From Latrodectus hesperus (Eukaryota; Arthropoda; Arachnida; Araneae; Theridiidae): DNA of 64,000 nt. Location of the stretch: the NCBI GenBank assembly GCA_037975125.1, contig CM075851.1, positions 119,814,908 through 119,878,907 of the forward strand. Direction: 5' to 3'. A program made the translations under genes and the position numbers. This document shows positions 11,257 through 23,710 of the stretch, one piece after another (position 1 is the first letter of the stretch; each line of letters begins with the position of its first letter). The notes below the pieces were generated by a model. That model worked only from the letters and a program-made list of their open reading frames with translations. It was not told the origin of the DNA and did not search any database.

Positions 11257-11475
11257 GGCTTCTTTAACACAAGACGACTTTTATCGTACGATAAAAAATC
11301 GTCCGAAATTTTATGTGAGAAGTTATAAAAAACCACACAATAAACTGGTCACACAATATCGTTTCCCATTCAATGTGAAAGAGAGCAGTTTGTTGTGTGG
11401 TTTTTAATAACTTCTCACGATAAAATATTGGACGACTTTTTATCGTACGATAAAAGTCATCTAGTGTGAAAGGCC
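11257..11475. mobile_element. PIF/Harbinger-like MITE with TTA target duplication
   Basis: A 219-bp non-coding element flanked by TTA on both sides (11254-11256 and 11476-11478). It has imperfect inverted termini of about 90 bp. The ends read GGC(C)..TTTMACAC and contain the palindromic core TTTTATCGTACGATAAAA near both ends. Further inside, GAGAAGTTAT and AACCACACAA also pair. A TTA duplication with GGC-starting termini is the PIF/Harbinger signature. It encodes no protein and would depend on a transposase elsewhere. Confidence 0.8.
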
Positions 11476-11651
11476 TTAAACAGAAAATTTTCGTCTCTCA
11501 CTAATAGTTTCAACTCTATTTGAAGTTTTGAGTGCAATGATTTCCTCCAATAAAGATGTTACCTTTAAACAACTATTTCTGGAATTTTTGTTCGATTAAT
11601 AGAACGGATACATTGATAGGCTTTCATGCACAGAAAAAGTTTTTATCACCT

Positions 11652-11654
<3 letters not shown>

Positions 11655-11750
<96 letters not shown>

Positions 11751-11770
11751 TTATTTATTTATTTATTTAT
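11655..11770. repeat. (AT)n followed by (TTTA)n
   Basis: About 90 bp of pure AT alternation grading into about six units of TTTA. Any apparent ORF here is repeat-derived. Confidence 0.95.
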
Positions 11771-13477
11771 ATCAACTGCGCACAAATATACTGATAAAGA
11801 AATAAATTGTTCTATTTTGAGAGAAATTTAAAAAGTTGATTGGAGAAATGAGATAAAAGAATCCACAGGTGACAGAAAAAGCGAACTTTATTTCAATAAT
11901 TATTTTTTGAGCTTTAGAAAATTTAATGTATCCATAGCCATGGTAAGGAAAATAAACTATTGTCAAAGGTTCTGCAATTTATAACAAACTATAGAAAATA
12001 GTCTATGAGCAAATATAAACAAGGTAAATTTTTGATACTGAGCTTTAGATGTATTGAGTTTACATTCATGAATATGGAAATGATTGGATTTAAAAAGAAC
12101 CAGAATTTGGTTCTGTAAAAATGAAAATATTATGTATCTACAATATAGCATAAATTGTAGTTAAAAATCTATGTCTTAATGATGTAGTTAATTATTTTAG
12201 CAAAGATTTATGAACTAATAATAATCTATAAGAAATTAATCTGCTAGGATTACATTCTGCATTGTTATAAAAAAATTGGGCTAAAGCTCAGTACTACTTT
12301 AAATTTTAAGGAGCCTAAATTCTTTTTTAAAAATTTTGATTCTGTATACATAAGCTACGTAAACTCTTTAGCATCAATTTATCTCATCAAATGTTAAGTT
12401 TCAAAACTGTTAGAAAACTATGCTTATTTAGTTTCAAATTTTCACTTTGAATATTTTTAAATTCTGTATGCAATTACAAAAATTATCAATTATAACATTA
12501 ATATTAAAGTTAACTTGGAATTTTTGATTCTAATTAAAGTTGTATAATTAGCTGTGAAATCTGCTTACCTTTCAATAAATACATCAAAAACTAGATATAC
12601 CGTGGCCTGATAATTAGATCATGCCCATCCGAGAAATAGAAGCAGAGTTAGAACTCCACCAAACTGAATGATTGCAATCTAATAAAGAATTAAATTCGTG
12701 GAATCAATTCGTACTTCAGTCGTAAATATATTTAGTCATTCCAAGTCTACTTTAAGCTATAATGTTTTGCCCACTTAGCTCTCGAAAACAAAATAACAAC
12801 ACACACACAGTATAGAGAGATGAATTAATCAAAAAACTAATTTTTTTCTAACTCAAAACACTGAAACAAAGGGAAATAAAAAAGGCGTTTCTGCTCTTTG
12901 GTTGAATTTCTTTCGGAATGGATGCTTACAAATAATCTGGGCTTTTACTTATTGTGCTAAGGAATGAAGAGTCCCATTCTCTATAAGAGAATTCCTCCCA
13001 GAAATGCAATTCTCAGGGAGGATTAAATATTTTAAGATATACACTTTAGCTAAATATATATATTTATTTAAGTATTACGCATTGTCAAAAAACTTTATTC
13101 TTTTATTTTCTAAGTTTATCAATTTTATCCTCAGCTTTATTTTCCAGTTTTGTAAATTTTTTATTCCATTTACACACACACATGACTTTGAAGCATGTGT
13201 TGAAATAAAAATATCAGCAGATATTTCAATAAATCTAAAAGAAAGAAATTTTGTATTGTAATTTCTTCGTATAGATTATTAATTTTTTCTATGAGATATT
13301 TAACTAGAATCCTTTCAAGGATATTACTCATATTTTTTTCTAATTCATGGCTATTAAATCCCAAATGATTATTCTACAGTAATGATCATATTGGAGTATT
13401 GGTAGAAAATTGTTTATTTTAGAAGTATTTTTTCTAAGCTGCTTTCTTTTATAAAATTTGCTGTGACATAGGTTTAG

Positions 13478-13548
13478 GGGAGTGATTGCCAAAGTGGTGT
13501 TTCATGGATCACTAGTGGTCCACGAGAAAATTTCACTGATCCCCAGAA
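13478..13548 (+). mobile_element. Possible hAT-type terminal fragment
   Basis: The segment contains GTGATTGCCAAAGTGGTGTTTCATGG followed by the palindrome CCACTAGTGG-like GATCACTAGTGGTCCACGAG. This resembles ends of animal hAT elements, which often read CAGTGGTTCCCAAA.. and contain a GGTCCACGAG block. Only one end is visible, and no 8-bp duplication or transposase could be found. Confidence 0.35.
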
Positions 13549-14337
13549 AATTGAGGAATATACTTATAAATCACGTTATATTTTAAGATGTGCATTGAAG
13601 TGTAATTAAATTCATAATAATGCATGAAAAATTATAAAAATACTACTTTATAGAATAACGTCACTGAATAAGTCGTACTGCTGTAACTGCACTGTTTTAT
13701 AACTACGTATTTCGTTTTATACTCTGCTAATGTTTCATTCTCCTGCAAGTCACATATGTTTATCAGTTCAAGCATTTAAAGATGGGCTTTTGGACGTATT
13801 GAGTTCAATTTAAAATATATTCAATATATTAGTTGGGTTAAGGAAATTTTAATAGTTCTTCGTAATTTTTTAAAGACATGTATGATCTTAAACCTCAACC
13901 ATGTGCATACTTTCTTTTATTTGATATTTATTGAGATAATATTTATAATTTTATTGGAGGTTTTATATTTATTTGAATCTTATTTCAAGTAAACAGGAAC
14001 ATACATCACCCTAGGAATCTAATGCTAAAAGTATGATATAACTTAAACTGCTTCTCAAATGTTTTGTTTTTGCAAATTTTGTTTATTTTATTATGGTTTA
14101 TTAATAAAGCTTTAGCTTTCATTATTTGGTAACAATTAATCGATACATTTTATGTGTTCTTAGATCACAATTTTTTATAAATACATTTAACACATAAAAA
14201 ATCCTATTAATGGTTCCTGGGATTTAAACTATGAAATTACTGTCAAAAAGCTTGACTGCTGGATTAGGCTATAAAATTGCATCATATACTCGTATTTTTA
14301 TAATCTATAAGCCAAAATTTCCTTTTTATGTTCAAAG

Positions 14338-14417
14338 CTGAATTTAATATTACAGCCAAAGTATAAGAAAGATAAAATTTAATCTTTCTTATACTTTGGC
14401 TGTAATATTAAATTCAG
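14338..14417. repeat. Perfect 36-bp inverted repeat with 8-bp loop
   Basis: 14338-14373 is exactly complementary to 14382-14417, separated by AAAATTTA. A few more bases outside pair with one mismatch. A perfect match in otherwise decayed intron suggests a recent origin, for example a template-switch duplication. If transcribed in the myoglianin pre-mRNA it would form a stable stem. Confidence 0.95.
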
Positions 14418-17400
14418 TTTTGGGATATTTGATTCATTAATATTTGTGATAAAAAAATTTTTACATAATTTTATTTTTAATTATTGGAATTTTTTTAAAA
14501 ACAAAGTTATTTTGATAAATTTTTGTCAGTTCTGAGGAAACTGATTAGTATGGTATAATTTATCGTTAAAAATTTTTTTAGCATCAAGAATTCCAAATTT
14601 CCTCAAAATTTTAAGTTATTTATTAGTTAAAATGTTAAATAACTTTTGATACAAATAAATACATGAAGAAATTCTTTATTCAAAACTGTTAACACTGTCT
14701 AGAACAAAGCAGTCCAGAATGCTAACCTTAAAAAAATATATCACACTCGTAAATGACGAAGATTTTTAATAAATTTAATTATTTCAGGGTAGAAAATACT
14801 TGCATAACTAAATATAAAAAAATAGTCTTTACAAGAAGATCCATTTTTTCAAAAATATGATATAGGTATTAAATATATCATTTATCGTTATGAACATGTC
14901 CTTTTCGTTGTTTACATCCGATAACAAAATTCTATTCTGTTTTAGTTTTCTTCAATGTATATGACTGGAAATTGTGTCACGTGGCTAAAAAGAAATTAGA
15001 TTACTTTGACCTCTTGAAATCGCAAGTGAATAAAAAGATTTTTGTTTCTAGATGTAGGTCCTGATACGATACAATAAGGAGTCTCTTTTTGTGTATACAA
15101 AGAGTTAAGTCATCCGATAACTGATTCTTTTAGTTATTAGATTCTGAAAATTCGTAGTTTTTGAAGGAATTGAACGAATTAAAGAAGAAATGTAATTTTC
15201 AATGATTTCCGGTGAAAATAGATTCTTCTTAATGGGCTAGCACGGTACTGGGCACCTCTGATGAAAATAGGCTACTCTAATAGTTTAATGACTTAATTCT
15301 TAATACGTTTCTAGTATTAAAATAAAATTTATAAAACATAAATTATATCTCACGGAGTAACTAATATACAGAATGTGAGTTATTAGTTTTTTTCTAAAAT
15401 GTATTCGTATCAAATAGATTTATGAGGAAGGTAATATAAAAATGAAAATACAAACATAATGAGTACATTAAAAAATTTAAACTGTATAATTGTTTGAGTT
15501 CCATAAAAGTAGAAAAATAACTTTTTAATGTAACTTGTATCATTTATAGGAAATTTGCAAAGTGCAATGGAGTTTCATTTATAGTCTTAACAAATGAAAA
15601 TGCTTTTATTTTTTGACTACATCAAAATTTAGCACGGGAAGTCATATTTTATTAATACTCAAAATAAAAGCATTTTATGGAATAAATATGAATTAAATTT
15701 TTCATACAGATTTAAATGATAAAACCGAAATGCATTGAAAGGTGAATCGTGTATTTTTAATTTATATACCAAAGTGTTAAATAATTGAAATTTGTTATTG
15801 ATTTTACAGAGATATAAAATTTGAAGATTAAAGAGTTGAATGCAAAAATCTTGCCAAAAATTAGAGGAGAATTTTGATCCTATAGATAACCATGATATAC
15901 TGTAAATGCACGTTCTTAATTCTTTCGTCGTTTTATCAAAATAGGACATCAATGCCTAAATTCAGGACCACTGAGATATCTTACTCTTTCAATATCGTGT
16001 TCGTGGAGTATCCAAAGTCTTAAGGGTTGTTTATTGGAGGGCTTGTGTTCATGAAATGTGTATGACAAATACATTTACGTCTACGTTATACCATATATAT
16101 TTTTAGAAAAAAGCATAGAAACATTTTTGGCTTATTTTTAGATAATTTCTGAAACTGCACACCAACACATTTTATTCATTTTCTCTTCACATGTTCAAAC
16201 TATGATAAATATGAAGAACTTTGTTTGGCATAATGAATGCTCTCTATTTTGTTAAAAAAAAATTATGAATATCCCCGATATTAAAATCTGATATGTTGCT
16301 TTGATAAATTTGAAGTCCTTTATGATTTCTACCCTATTTTAACTCATGTTGAAGTTTCATGTCTAAAAATTATAAGATCTAATCTTATAACTTTTAAAAA
16401 AATAAAGCGACATTTGAAATGAAGTGAAGTTAATTTAATTAATAAAATAAAAAATTAAAAAAAATAAAAAGGCTACGTTTTGAAATTTTACTACCGATAA
16501 TGTTTTAAGCAATCTGGTATGAAATATTTTTACAATAAATTTCAATTTATTGCAATTTTAAAATAAATCTCAGCTATTATTAAACCCATATTAACATTTC
16601 TGAAACTAAAACATTTCATGATATGTTTTTTTTAAAGTTCTTGAGCAAATATAAGAATATAATGGCGTAAAGCATAACAGTTAATGCAAAATGTCATGCA
16701 ATCAAACTTATTTTCAAACAAGACATTGAAATAAGTAATTGAGTATATACTAATTGTTCTAGTAAAAAATAACTAGTCATAAGACTGGGACGTGTAATGG
16801 AAAAACTAACTCCCTGTAGCAAACTAAACAATCCCATAATTATATTTATGATATCATATTGTATATATAATTTGTTTTTAAAATAATAGAAAAACTAACA
16901 GTTAGTCAAAACTTTTTAAAAACTAATTTTTGAAATATCTTATGATAATAAAAACACAGCAACTTTGTTTTTCCATTGTGTTGTACTACATTTCTTACAC
17001 AAAGTAAAATAATGTATTTTCTTGCTGCAAATTCTTTAATATTTTTAGGACAGGTATAAAAAATTATCATGTGATAAGAAACTCAAATGAAAAATATTCT
17101 TGCGAATAAGATTTTATTTAAAAATTAACCGATATTTATTTGTTGGAGTTGAAATTATTGGTGTAAAGAATAAATTTATTATTTGCTATCCATAAAACTA
17201 AATATTAATACAAAATTTAAAGTCCTTCAAATATGATGTATATTGCAATCAGTTTTTACTTTTTATGGAAAGTGTTTATTAACCGATTTATGTAAATTTG
17301 AAAATGCTAATAAATCTTATCTAGTTTTAACGCAAGCTAATTTTTAAAAAAAGAAAATCTGAAATAAGGTAAAGTAAGATAATGAGAAACAAGTTACGTA

Positions 17401-17876
17401 ATAAAAATTGATAATAGCAGAAATATTCTAGCATATGTAAATATTGGAAGGAAGTAGATTGTCACCTACTTTAAATTTTGAACTTGTAAAATTAGTAGAT
17501 TTTGAGTACTTTAGAAAAAGATAAAAAGATGAGAAAGAATAGCATGCTGCCTGCAACAGTTCGAAAGTTTAATTCTTATCTCCGGTATGGATGAATAAAA
17601 CACTCTATTGAGTATGACTCGTACTTGAAGTCATAACTTACTGTGTTCTGTAGTGGCTTAGAACACTCGGTTAACTATAACTCCACTTTTTATTAGCTCT
17701 CGTGTCATTAAGATAGAACGAAAAATTTGTACACTGCATTCACTGCATTTTTAAAATTTAAAATTTTCTACAAAAAATTATTTGTACAAGCTATATTTTA
17801 ATCTTATATTTTGCACTTTAATCTTATACTTAAATCTTTTATTATAGTGAATAAATACCGTATTGCATTGCATATT

Positions 17877-18006
17877 GTCCATTCTAGTCCAATAGCTTTA
17901 ACCATCTTTCTGGTAGTAGCATGATTTCACTCATAAAGTGGTTGGTTTTTATTAGCAAAAAGCTGATCCAGGTGGGAAAAAGGAAATTACTTTCCGAACA
18001 ACCCAA
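17877..18006 (-). mobile_element. Mariner-like terminal fragment 1
   Basis: Read on the minus strand it starts TTGGGTTGTTCGGAAAGTAA, like a mariner terminal repeat, and is preceded by the dinucleotide TA. About 130 bp align closely with 28908-29043, and both copies stop being alike at the same internal point. No transposase body is present. Confidence 0.65.
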
Positions 18007-19138
18007 TATCTATAAATCATGCAGCATTCCAGGTAGTTGAATTTTAGCTAAAAGTTAAATAAATGTCATATTCATGCATTTATTTATATATATTAATACA
18101 CAATTAAATAAATAGCATATTCATAAATGGCAACTGGAATAAATATTCTTAACTTTCTGATATAAAAAGTCATGCATTGTACATTACATAACTGATTTTC
18201 TTGCTATAAATTCTCGTAATAAACTGGTTGATATAAGATAAACAAGTTTTAATGACTACAAATTGTTCTATCTATCCAATTGCATATTTGTTTCAATATT
18301 GTTTCGTAAGCAATTCTTGTAGGAATACACAAAAATTTGAACCTCAGTCTGATGCATCGTAGTTTATGGTTTAAAAATTGAACGATTTTTAACAACATTG
18401 TGTCCACACAGCTTTTAATATAAAAATTATGATTGACTTAGTCAATAAAATGGTGTGAAAGAAACCGTGAAGGTTTAATATGCAAGGCTGAATTCTGGAT
18501 TTTTTTATATATTTCTCACTTCATCCGTTTTAAAAATGGACTAAAAATTTATATGTATTCGAATAGCTTGCAACATATATCAAACTTATACAAATTTCAA
18601 AAATATCTGAATATTGATAAAAGTAATAGCAATACTCTCTCTTATATTCCTTACTATATTTATATATACTTTTTTTATTATTCAGTAATAACTATATTTG
18701 TATTCACAGGTTTAATAGGAATTGATAATGTTTAGGTTAAAATACAAATGTGAAGAGACTCACTAAAGGATAAATTTCAATGTAGTTTTTCTTCAGATTA
18801 TATAGTGACATGTTGACAGCTATTCATATCCTGAAATTACATTTAACTAAATATTACACTTTATACACTAAATATTATATCGTATGCAATTAAGTACAGT
18901 ATTTCTATTTTGTTCATAAACTTATTATTTTAACTGCATGTTGTTAGATTGGACCTAAATTAATTTTTAAAAGGTATTTTCAACCAAAGAAAGTTATATT
19001 TTTCATCAATTTTTAAATTTGTTACAAGTTTTAAATGATAAAACGTAAACGTCTTTTATTAACAGAAAAGTATTTATTATTTTTTTGCGATATTAGTAAC
19101 TTATACTTGAAAACTATTCATTAAAATGCTTAGCTGGA

Positions 19139-19215
19139 TGATTGTTCAAAATTTTAGTCCAACAATTCGTAAGTTCAAACTTTGTGGAACTTTATTTGCT
19201 GGAAATTCACTTTAA
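19139..19215 (+). repeat. Old SINE-like repeat, partial copy C
   Basis: TTTTAGTCCAACAATTCGTAAG and the later GGAAATTCACTTTAAGAAC correspond in order to the GGTTCAAYAATTCAT and GAATCCACTTTAAAT words of the other copies. Only the middle portion is recognisable. Confidence 0.4.
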
Positions 19216-20996
19216 GAACAAGTAAAGTGTATTTTCTTGATGGAGGAAAAGAACCATTGAGAGAGAAATCAAATTAATTAAGTGAACTTAGAGCTGTAAG
19301 AATACAATGAGAGAAATTACAACCTTATTGCTTAAAACTGAAGAAATGCTTTTTGCTTGTAATTTGATCTTTCTACAATCAGTTAATTCCTATCAGAATA
19401 TTGAAAGTGCCAACGACCTAACTGTCCCTAAAATCGTTCTCTTATATGGCTATTGACCTTTACCAACTGGACACTTTTGTGGTCCCTGGAGATAAATTCC
19501 AATCTGTATAGAGCTCTCTGACACTCATGAAGCATGATAAGCTTCCGTGAGTAAAAAGAAAGTTTTGAAGCGTAATACAAGCATTTTCGCTGTCATCGTC
19601 CATTTTAAAAAAAGAACATTGATTATGTATGTGTGTATAAGATAGTGTAAGTATCTCTAAAAGATATTGCGCAATATTGGAGGCACTGATTACCCTTATT
19701 AATCGATTTCTATGATCGATATTTATCTAATCGAAATCTTTTTAAATTACTCAATTTGTCACTGAAAGTTGGTTACATATTCACACCAATAATAAGTAAA
19801 AATATCTGGAATAGTGGCGATTGATTTTAGAGCTTGGTAAAATGATTTTTGTTAAATTGATGTTCATATTGATAAAAATCTACAGAAATTACATAGACAT
19901 ATCACATGTTATGTTACGTATTTTACCATAATAAGAAATATATATTAGGAAGAATATACGGAAGAAAAAAATGGTGAATCAATTTATACAAAACATGGCA
20001 TGAAAATATGATTCACATATTGCGATTGGGTGAATTATACAAATAAGCACATCTTCTAGGATTATTATGGGTTCATTCAATAAAATTCTGTACTGAATAA
20101 TAGATTATAAAAGGGATATTGTAAGTTCAATGATATAAATATTTTCAACTAGATTTTCAAGTTTGAAGTGTGATATCGACATTAAAGATGACTTTTAATT
20201 GTGATTGATAATTTTGCAAGTGACTTCCCGATGTTAAGAGGCCTTAAAGATCTATTTAACATTATACATATCGAAGATTTATAAAAGAATGAGAAGTGAA
20301 TTAAAACAAAAGCAATATGTAGACCAATACTTAATTCTTAAATTCAACTTTATTTTTCACTTCTTAGAAATAATGGGATTCCTTTTAGTTTTGGTATCAA
20401 GGGATATTCTTAAGAATATCCATTTAAATCATTCATAACGTGTGTACTCGAGAATTTAAATAACTAAAATATACTTATTGGCTTGATGGTCATCATGAAT
20501 AATTTTGACAATCTATAACTGGTGGTGTAATATAATATTTCCCAACTTAAGTTTCTGTTGAACAGAGCGCATTGGAAAAATGACATGGATTCGAATCGTA
20601 TATTTCCCATGAAAATGTTGATTGTCTTACACAATTGTAAGCAGATGAATTGATCGAATATTACAAATTAAGAAAATATCTAACATAATTTGGCGTATTG
20701 AAGTAATCCTTTTTAATATCATTTCCTTTCATAAAGTCGCAATGTAATATTACTGTAGTACAGATACATAAGCGATTTTTTTAAATCAGTGGAATTACTT
20801 ACAGTATCTTATTAGCTAAATTGTTTTACCATATACTGTCTTTATTTCAATGTTTTTCAGAAATTGAGGTATTGAAACGCATCATATGGATGGATATTCT
20901 TTTTATAGTTTATTTAAACATTTATAAATTACATTAATTTATATAAAATAAAGGTATATAAAATAAAATAAACATTTATAAATTATAATAATTTAA

Positions 20997-21070
20997 ATAT
21001 AAAATAAAGTCACACAATTAATTTTATAATTAATAAATTATAAAATTGTTTGTGTGTCTTTATTTTATAT
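20997..21070. repeat. Imperfect hairpin about 130 bp upstream of exon 2
   Basis: ATAAAATAAAGTCACACAAT... pairs with ...ATTGTTTGTGTGTCTTTATTTTAT, giving arms of about 33-36 bp with few mismatches around a TAATAA loop. It lies in intron 1 close to the exon 2 acceptor. Whether it affects splicing is unknown. Confidence 0.75.
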
Positions 21071-21198
21071 AAAATGCTTAAGCTTAAGATCGTAAGATAA
21101 AATTGCTGTAGACAAATTTCCTAATTTCTAACAATTTAATTCAGGTTTTAAATTATAAAAAATAATTTTATATTAAAATTTAACATTTGCTCTTTTAG

Positions 21199-21392
21199 AT
21201 GCAGCTGCAATAGAAACGGACAGTGGAGATCAACAACTTTATTTTCAACTACCTTCAAATTTACAATATTCTCAAATACAGTCGGCACAACTATGGATAT
21301 ATTTAAGACAAACTAGACATGCCTTGCATCTCAATATCACCTTATACCATGTAGAATATCATCGTACATCTGGTCAAGCTGAATTAGTTCAG
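21199..21392 (+). CDS. myo: Myostatin/GDF11-like (myoglianin) exon 2
   Basis: Encodes residues 146-210 (codon 146, Tyr, is split with exon 1), the first part of the TGF-beta prodomain arm. The strongest match to the family is LYFQLPSNLQ followed by a SAQLWIYLR block (174-182); AQLWIYLR is a near-invariant strand of the myostatin/GDF11 prodomain. An N-glycosylation sequon is at N191 (NIT). The acceptor is TCTTTTAG, the donor GTAAGA, and the 194-nt length keeps the frame, so the next exon starts at phase 0. The exon is too short and lacks a start codon, so it is easily missed without splicing logic. Confidence 0.92.
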
Positions 21393-21707
21393 GTAAGAAA
21401 AAACTTTCAGAAATTATGCAATATAAGATTTTGGTTTTTAACTTAAAGTATAATTATGATGAAAAATGAATTTAAAATTCAAAAGTAATAAAAGTTGCTT
21501 AAAAATAGATATTTTCCTTTCAAAATCTTATAATTAATGGACTAAAAGTTATCAGTTTTTCTTTATATTTTATTATAAATACGACTAGGGAAGCATAGTT
21601 TTAATGATATTTAATGATTTGTCATCAACATTCCTTAATCTGTGGTGATTAAAGTATAATTACACAATCTATTACAAACTTACAAAAATTAAATTTGAGT
21701 ACAGCAT

Positions 21708-21808
21708 AAAGTTATTGAATAATAATTAAATGAAATAAATTCCTTCAAAACAAGTAAAGTTATTCAATAATTATTAAATAAATTAAATTCCTTCACTTAA
21801 AAAACAAG
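21708..21808. repeat. Diverged tandem duplication
   Basis: Two neighbouring units of about 50 bp both start AAAGTTATT and end with AATTCCTTCA... ACAAG (21708-21754 and 21756-21808). They are diverged by several substitutions and small indels. Confidence 0.7.
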
Positions 21809-22267
21809 CTAGATGTCCAAATTTTATTTTATACTATAACTATTACGTAAGCAGTTTCTTAAGAATTATCTGAAATTTATAATTAGTTTAGTAGAAAAAT
21901 TATATATTCCCTACTCTAAAGTATAATTCCATTTGGATGTATTCCACCAGCAGATTTATTTTTACAATAATTCTATTTCCTTTGAAACTACTGTTTTTAT
22001 TCTATTATAGCTTCTGTACAAAAATTCTTATGTAGAAGCGTCAAATCAAAAAAAATCCGTGCCGGTGATAAATTCATTATTAATCAATTACATAAGAAAA
22101 CTTACGCATGTATAACGATTTGGAAGAACACTGGACTAAGTCTCACAAGTATCAAATCTCAATGACAATCTCACAAGCATCAAATCCCATTTTATTTTCA
22201 CCCAGTGTCAAATTATGAAATAAGAGCTGCCATCATTTTATCGTCATAATCAGTTCATGGATTGTTT

Positions 22268-23495
22268 TTATTTCCAATGGCCGCGTTTACAAAGACCACT
22301 GCGCCGCAAATACAGAAAGAATAGACAAGTGGACACAGAAAAGTTAATAAAGCGTTGAGGATGTCTCGAGCCTACCAACGGCAATCATACAAGGAAGGTT
22401 CGGATAGTGCTGGACAGCGATGAAGGTGGTATACGCCCATCTCCTCCCAAAAATCGCAGAGCCTGCAGAAAGGTTCTTGGACTATGTTAGTTCTACATAG
22501 GTGTTTAAGATGGCAGTCATGTTCCCGGTGGCCAAACGAAACTCGGCAACAGCCCTGCGTCTCGGCTATTTAGGGATAAATTGAAAATCATTCCACCAGG
22601 TTGTTAGAGTGTCTCTCTAAAAATTGGTTTAAGACGAAGTTCATCTTTTTCTTAATGAGCAGCTTGGTGTTATTGAGGGGAATTTCATTTCTTGATGTTT
22701 GTTGGATAGACGTACCATGCTTATCAAGTTAGTTGGCTAACTCATTACCAGCAACACCACAGTGTCCTGGAATCCACTGTAACACAACTTTTTTTGAAAA
22801 ATTATTTAACCCTATTAGTAGATGCACCGAGGATGTCAGAAGAGGAAGGGATTATATTTGAGTCCACTGTGCGAGAATCGCCGCCATGGAATCTCAGAAG
22901 ATGATGGCCTTTGTAAAGGTGTTCAAGTGGCAATAGTACAGCTGCGTTAGAGCCACACGAATGGCAGATACTTTTCCATCAAAAGCACTTCTGCCGTTTT
23001 TTTCTCGGGTATAGAAAGAGAATACATTGCTATGTACTCCTGCAGTGTCTGTGTCATTTACAAGGGATCCATCGGTGTAAATGTGGATCCATTCTGGCTC
23101 AAAATACAGGGTATTTATTGTTTCTAAGGCAATTTTTCTCAAAATCGAAGTATCGTGTGTCTTTTTACATATATCCTGGGTGAGCTCTGTACTAATATGA
23201 AAATTCCTTACAGTGGATGGATCTAAAGGTAGGATCAAGGGCTCAGGGTTGAGATTTAGATCAAGCAATTCCTTCAGTTCCAAGACACCCTGCACAAAAC
23301 CGCGTTGGGTCTTCAAAAACATACTAGGATCCAGCGAAAGTTCTTTAAAAAGATAGTAAGAGCCAGGTATTCGTATTCTCTCCCAAAGTAGTAGGGGTTT
23401 TTCTTGAAGAATGCTCATCACAGGTTTATTTTCAGTTATCATTAACATGACATCGGTTGGTGTTGTTTTTATTGCTCTTGTAATAATATATAGAG
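22268..23495 (-). mobile_element. LINE remnant: post-RT region, RNase H, C-terminal zinc motif
   Basis: A decayed non-LTR retrotransposon ORF2 piece on the minus strand. It begins with an AIKTTPTDVM block typical of the region after the reverse transcriptase. Then a 184-codon open stretch (23448 down to 22894) carries the RNase H start IYTDGSLVND. In this copy the expected catalytic Glu is Lys (FDGKVSAIRVAL). A TGA interrupts the next catalytic block just before DSMAAIL. Further on are WIPGHCGVAGNELAN (the late RNase H His/Asn region) and, after frameshifts, a CRLC...HLHRC zinc-like motif at about 22420-22480. No 5' end or reverse transcriptase fingers are visible. It is dead. Confidence 0.85.
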
Positions 23496-23582
23496 TCTAG
23501 TTCATGGAATTTAATGTTCAAAATTTTCGATTATGGACTAGTCTAGACTGTTTCTTTCAGAGAAAACATGAAATAAGTAGCT

Positions 23583-23710
23583 GTAAGGCTAGCACCCTAA
23601 CCTTCAGTTTAACAGTTCATGAATTTGATTCTCAAATAGAGGGGAATGGTTGTAGCGATTCAGAAGAATTCACTTTATATCATGAGCTTTTGTCGAATTA
23701 ATTCTCACGC
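23583..23710 (+). repeat. Old SINE-like repeat, copy D
   Basis: CCTTCAGTTTAACAGTTCATG, a GATTCAGAAGAATTCACTTTATAT block, then GAGCTTTTGTCGAATTAATTC match in order the words of copies A, B and E. It lies directly upstream (on the plus strand) of no gene. Its nearest neighbour is the LINE remnant at 22.3-23.5 kb. Confidence 0.5.

Larger units (their letters stand above)
3984..21198 (+). other. Intron 1 of the myoglianin gene (phase 1, about 17.2 kb)
   Basis: Runs from a GTAAGT donor to a TCTTTTAG acceptor and splits a Tyr codon (T|AT). No other coding exon is recognisable inside it. It holds a Tc1 remnant split by a LINE fragment, a Harbinger-like MITE, mariner and hAT fragments, several SINE-like copies, perfect hairpins and an (AT)n/(TTTA)n tract. 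Outside those it is plain AT-rich sequence. Confidence 0.9.
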
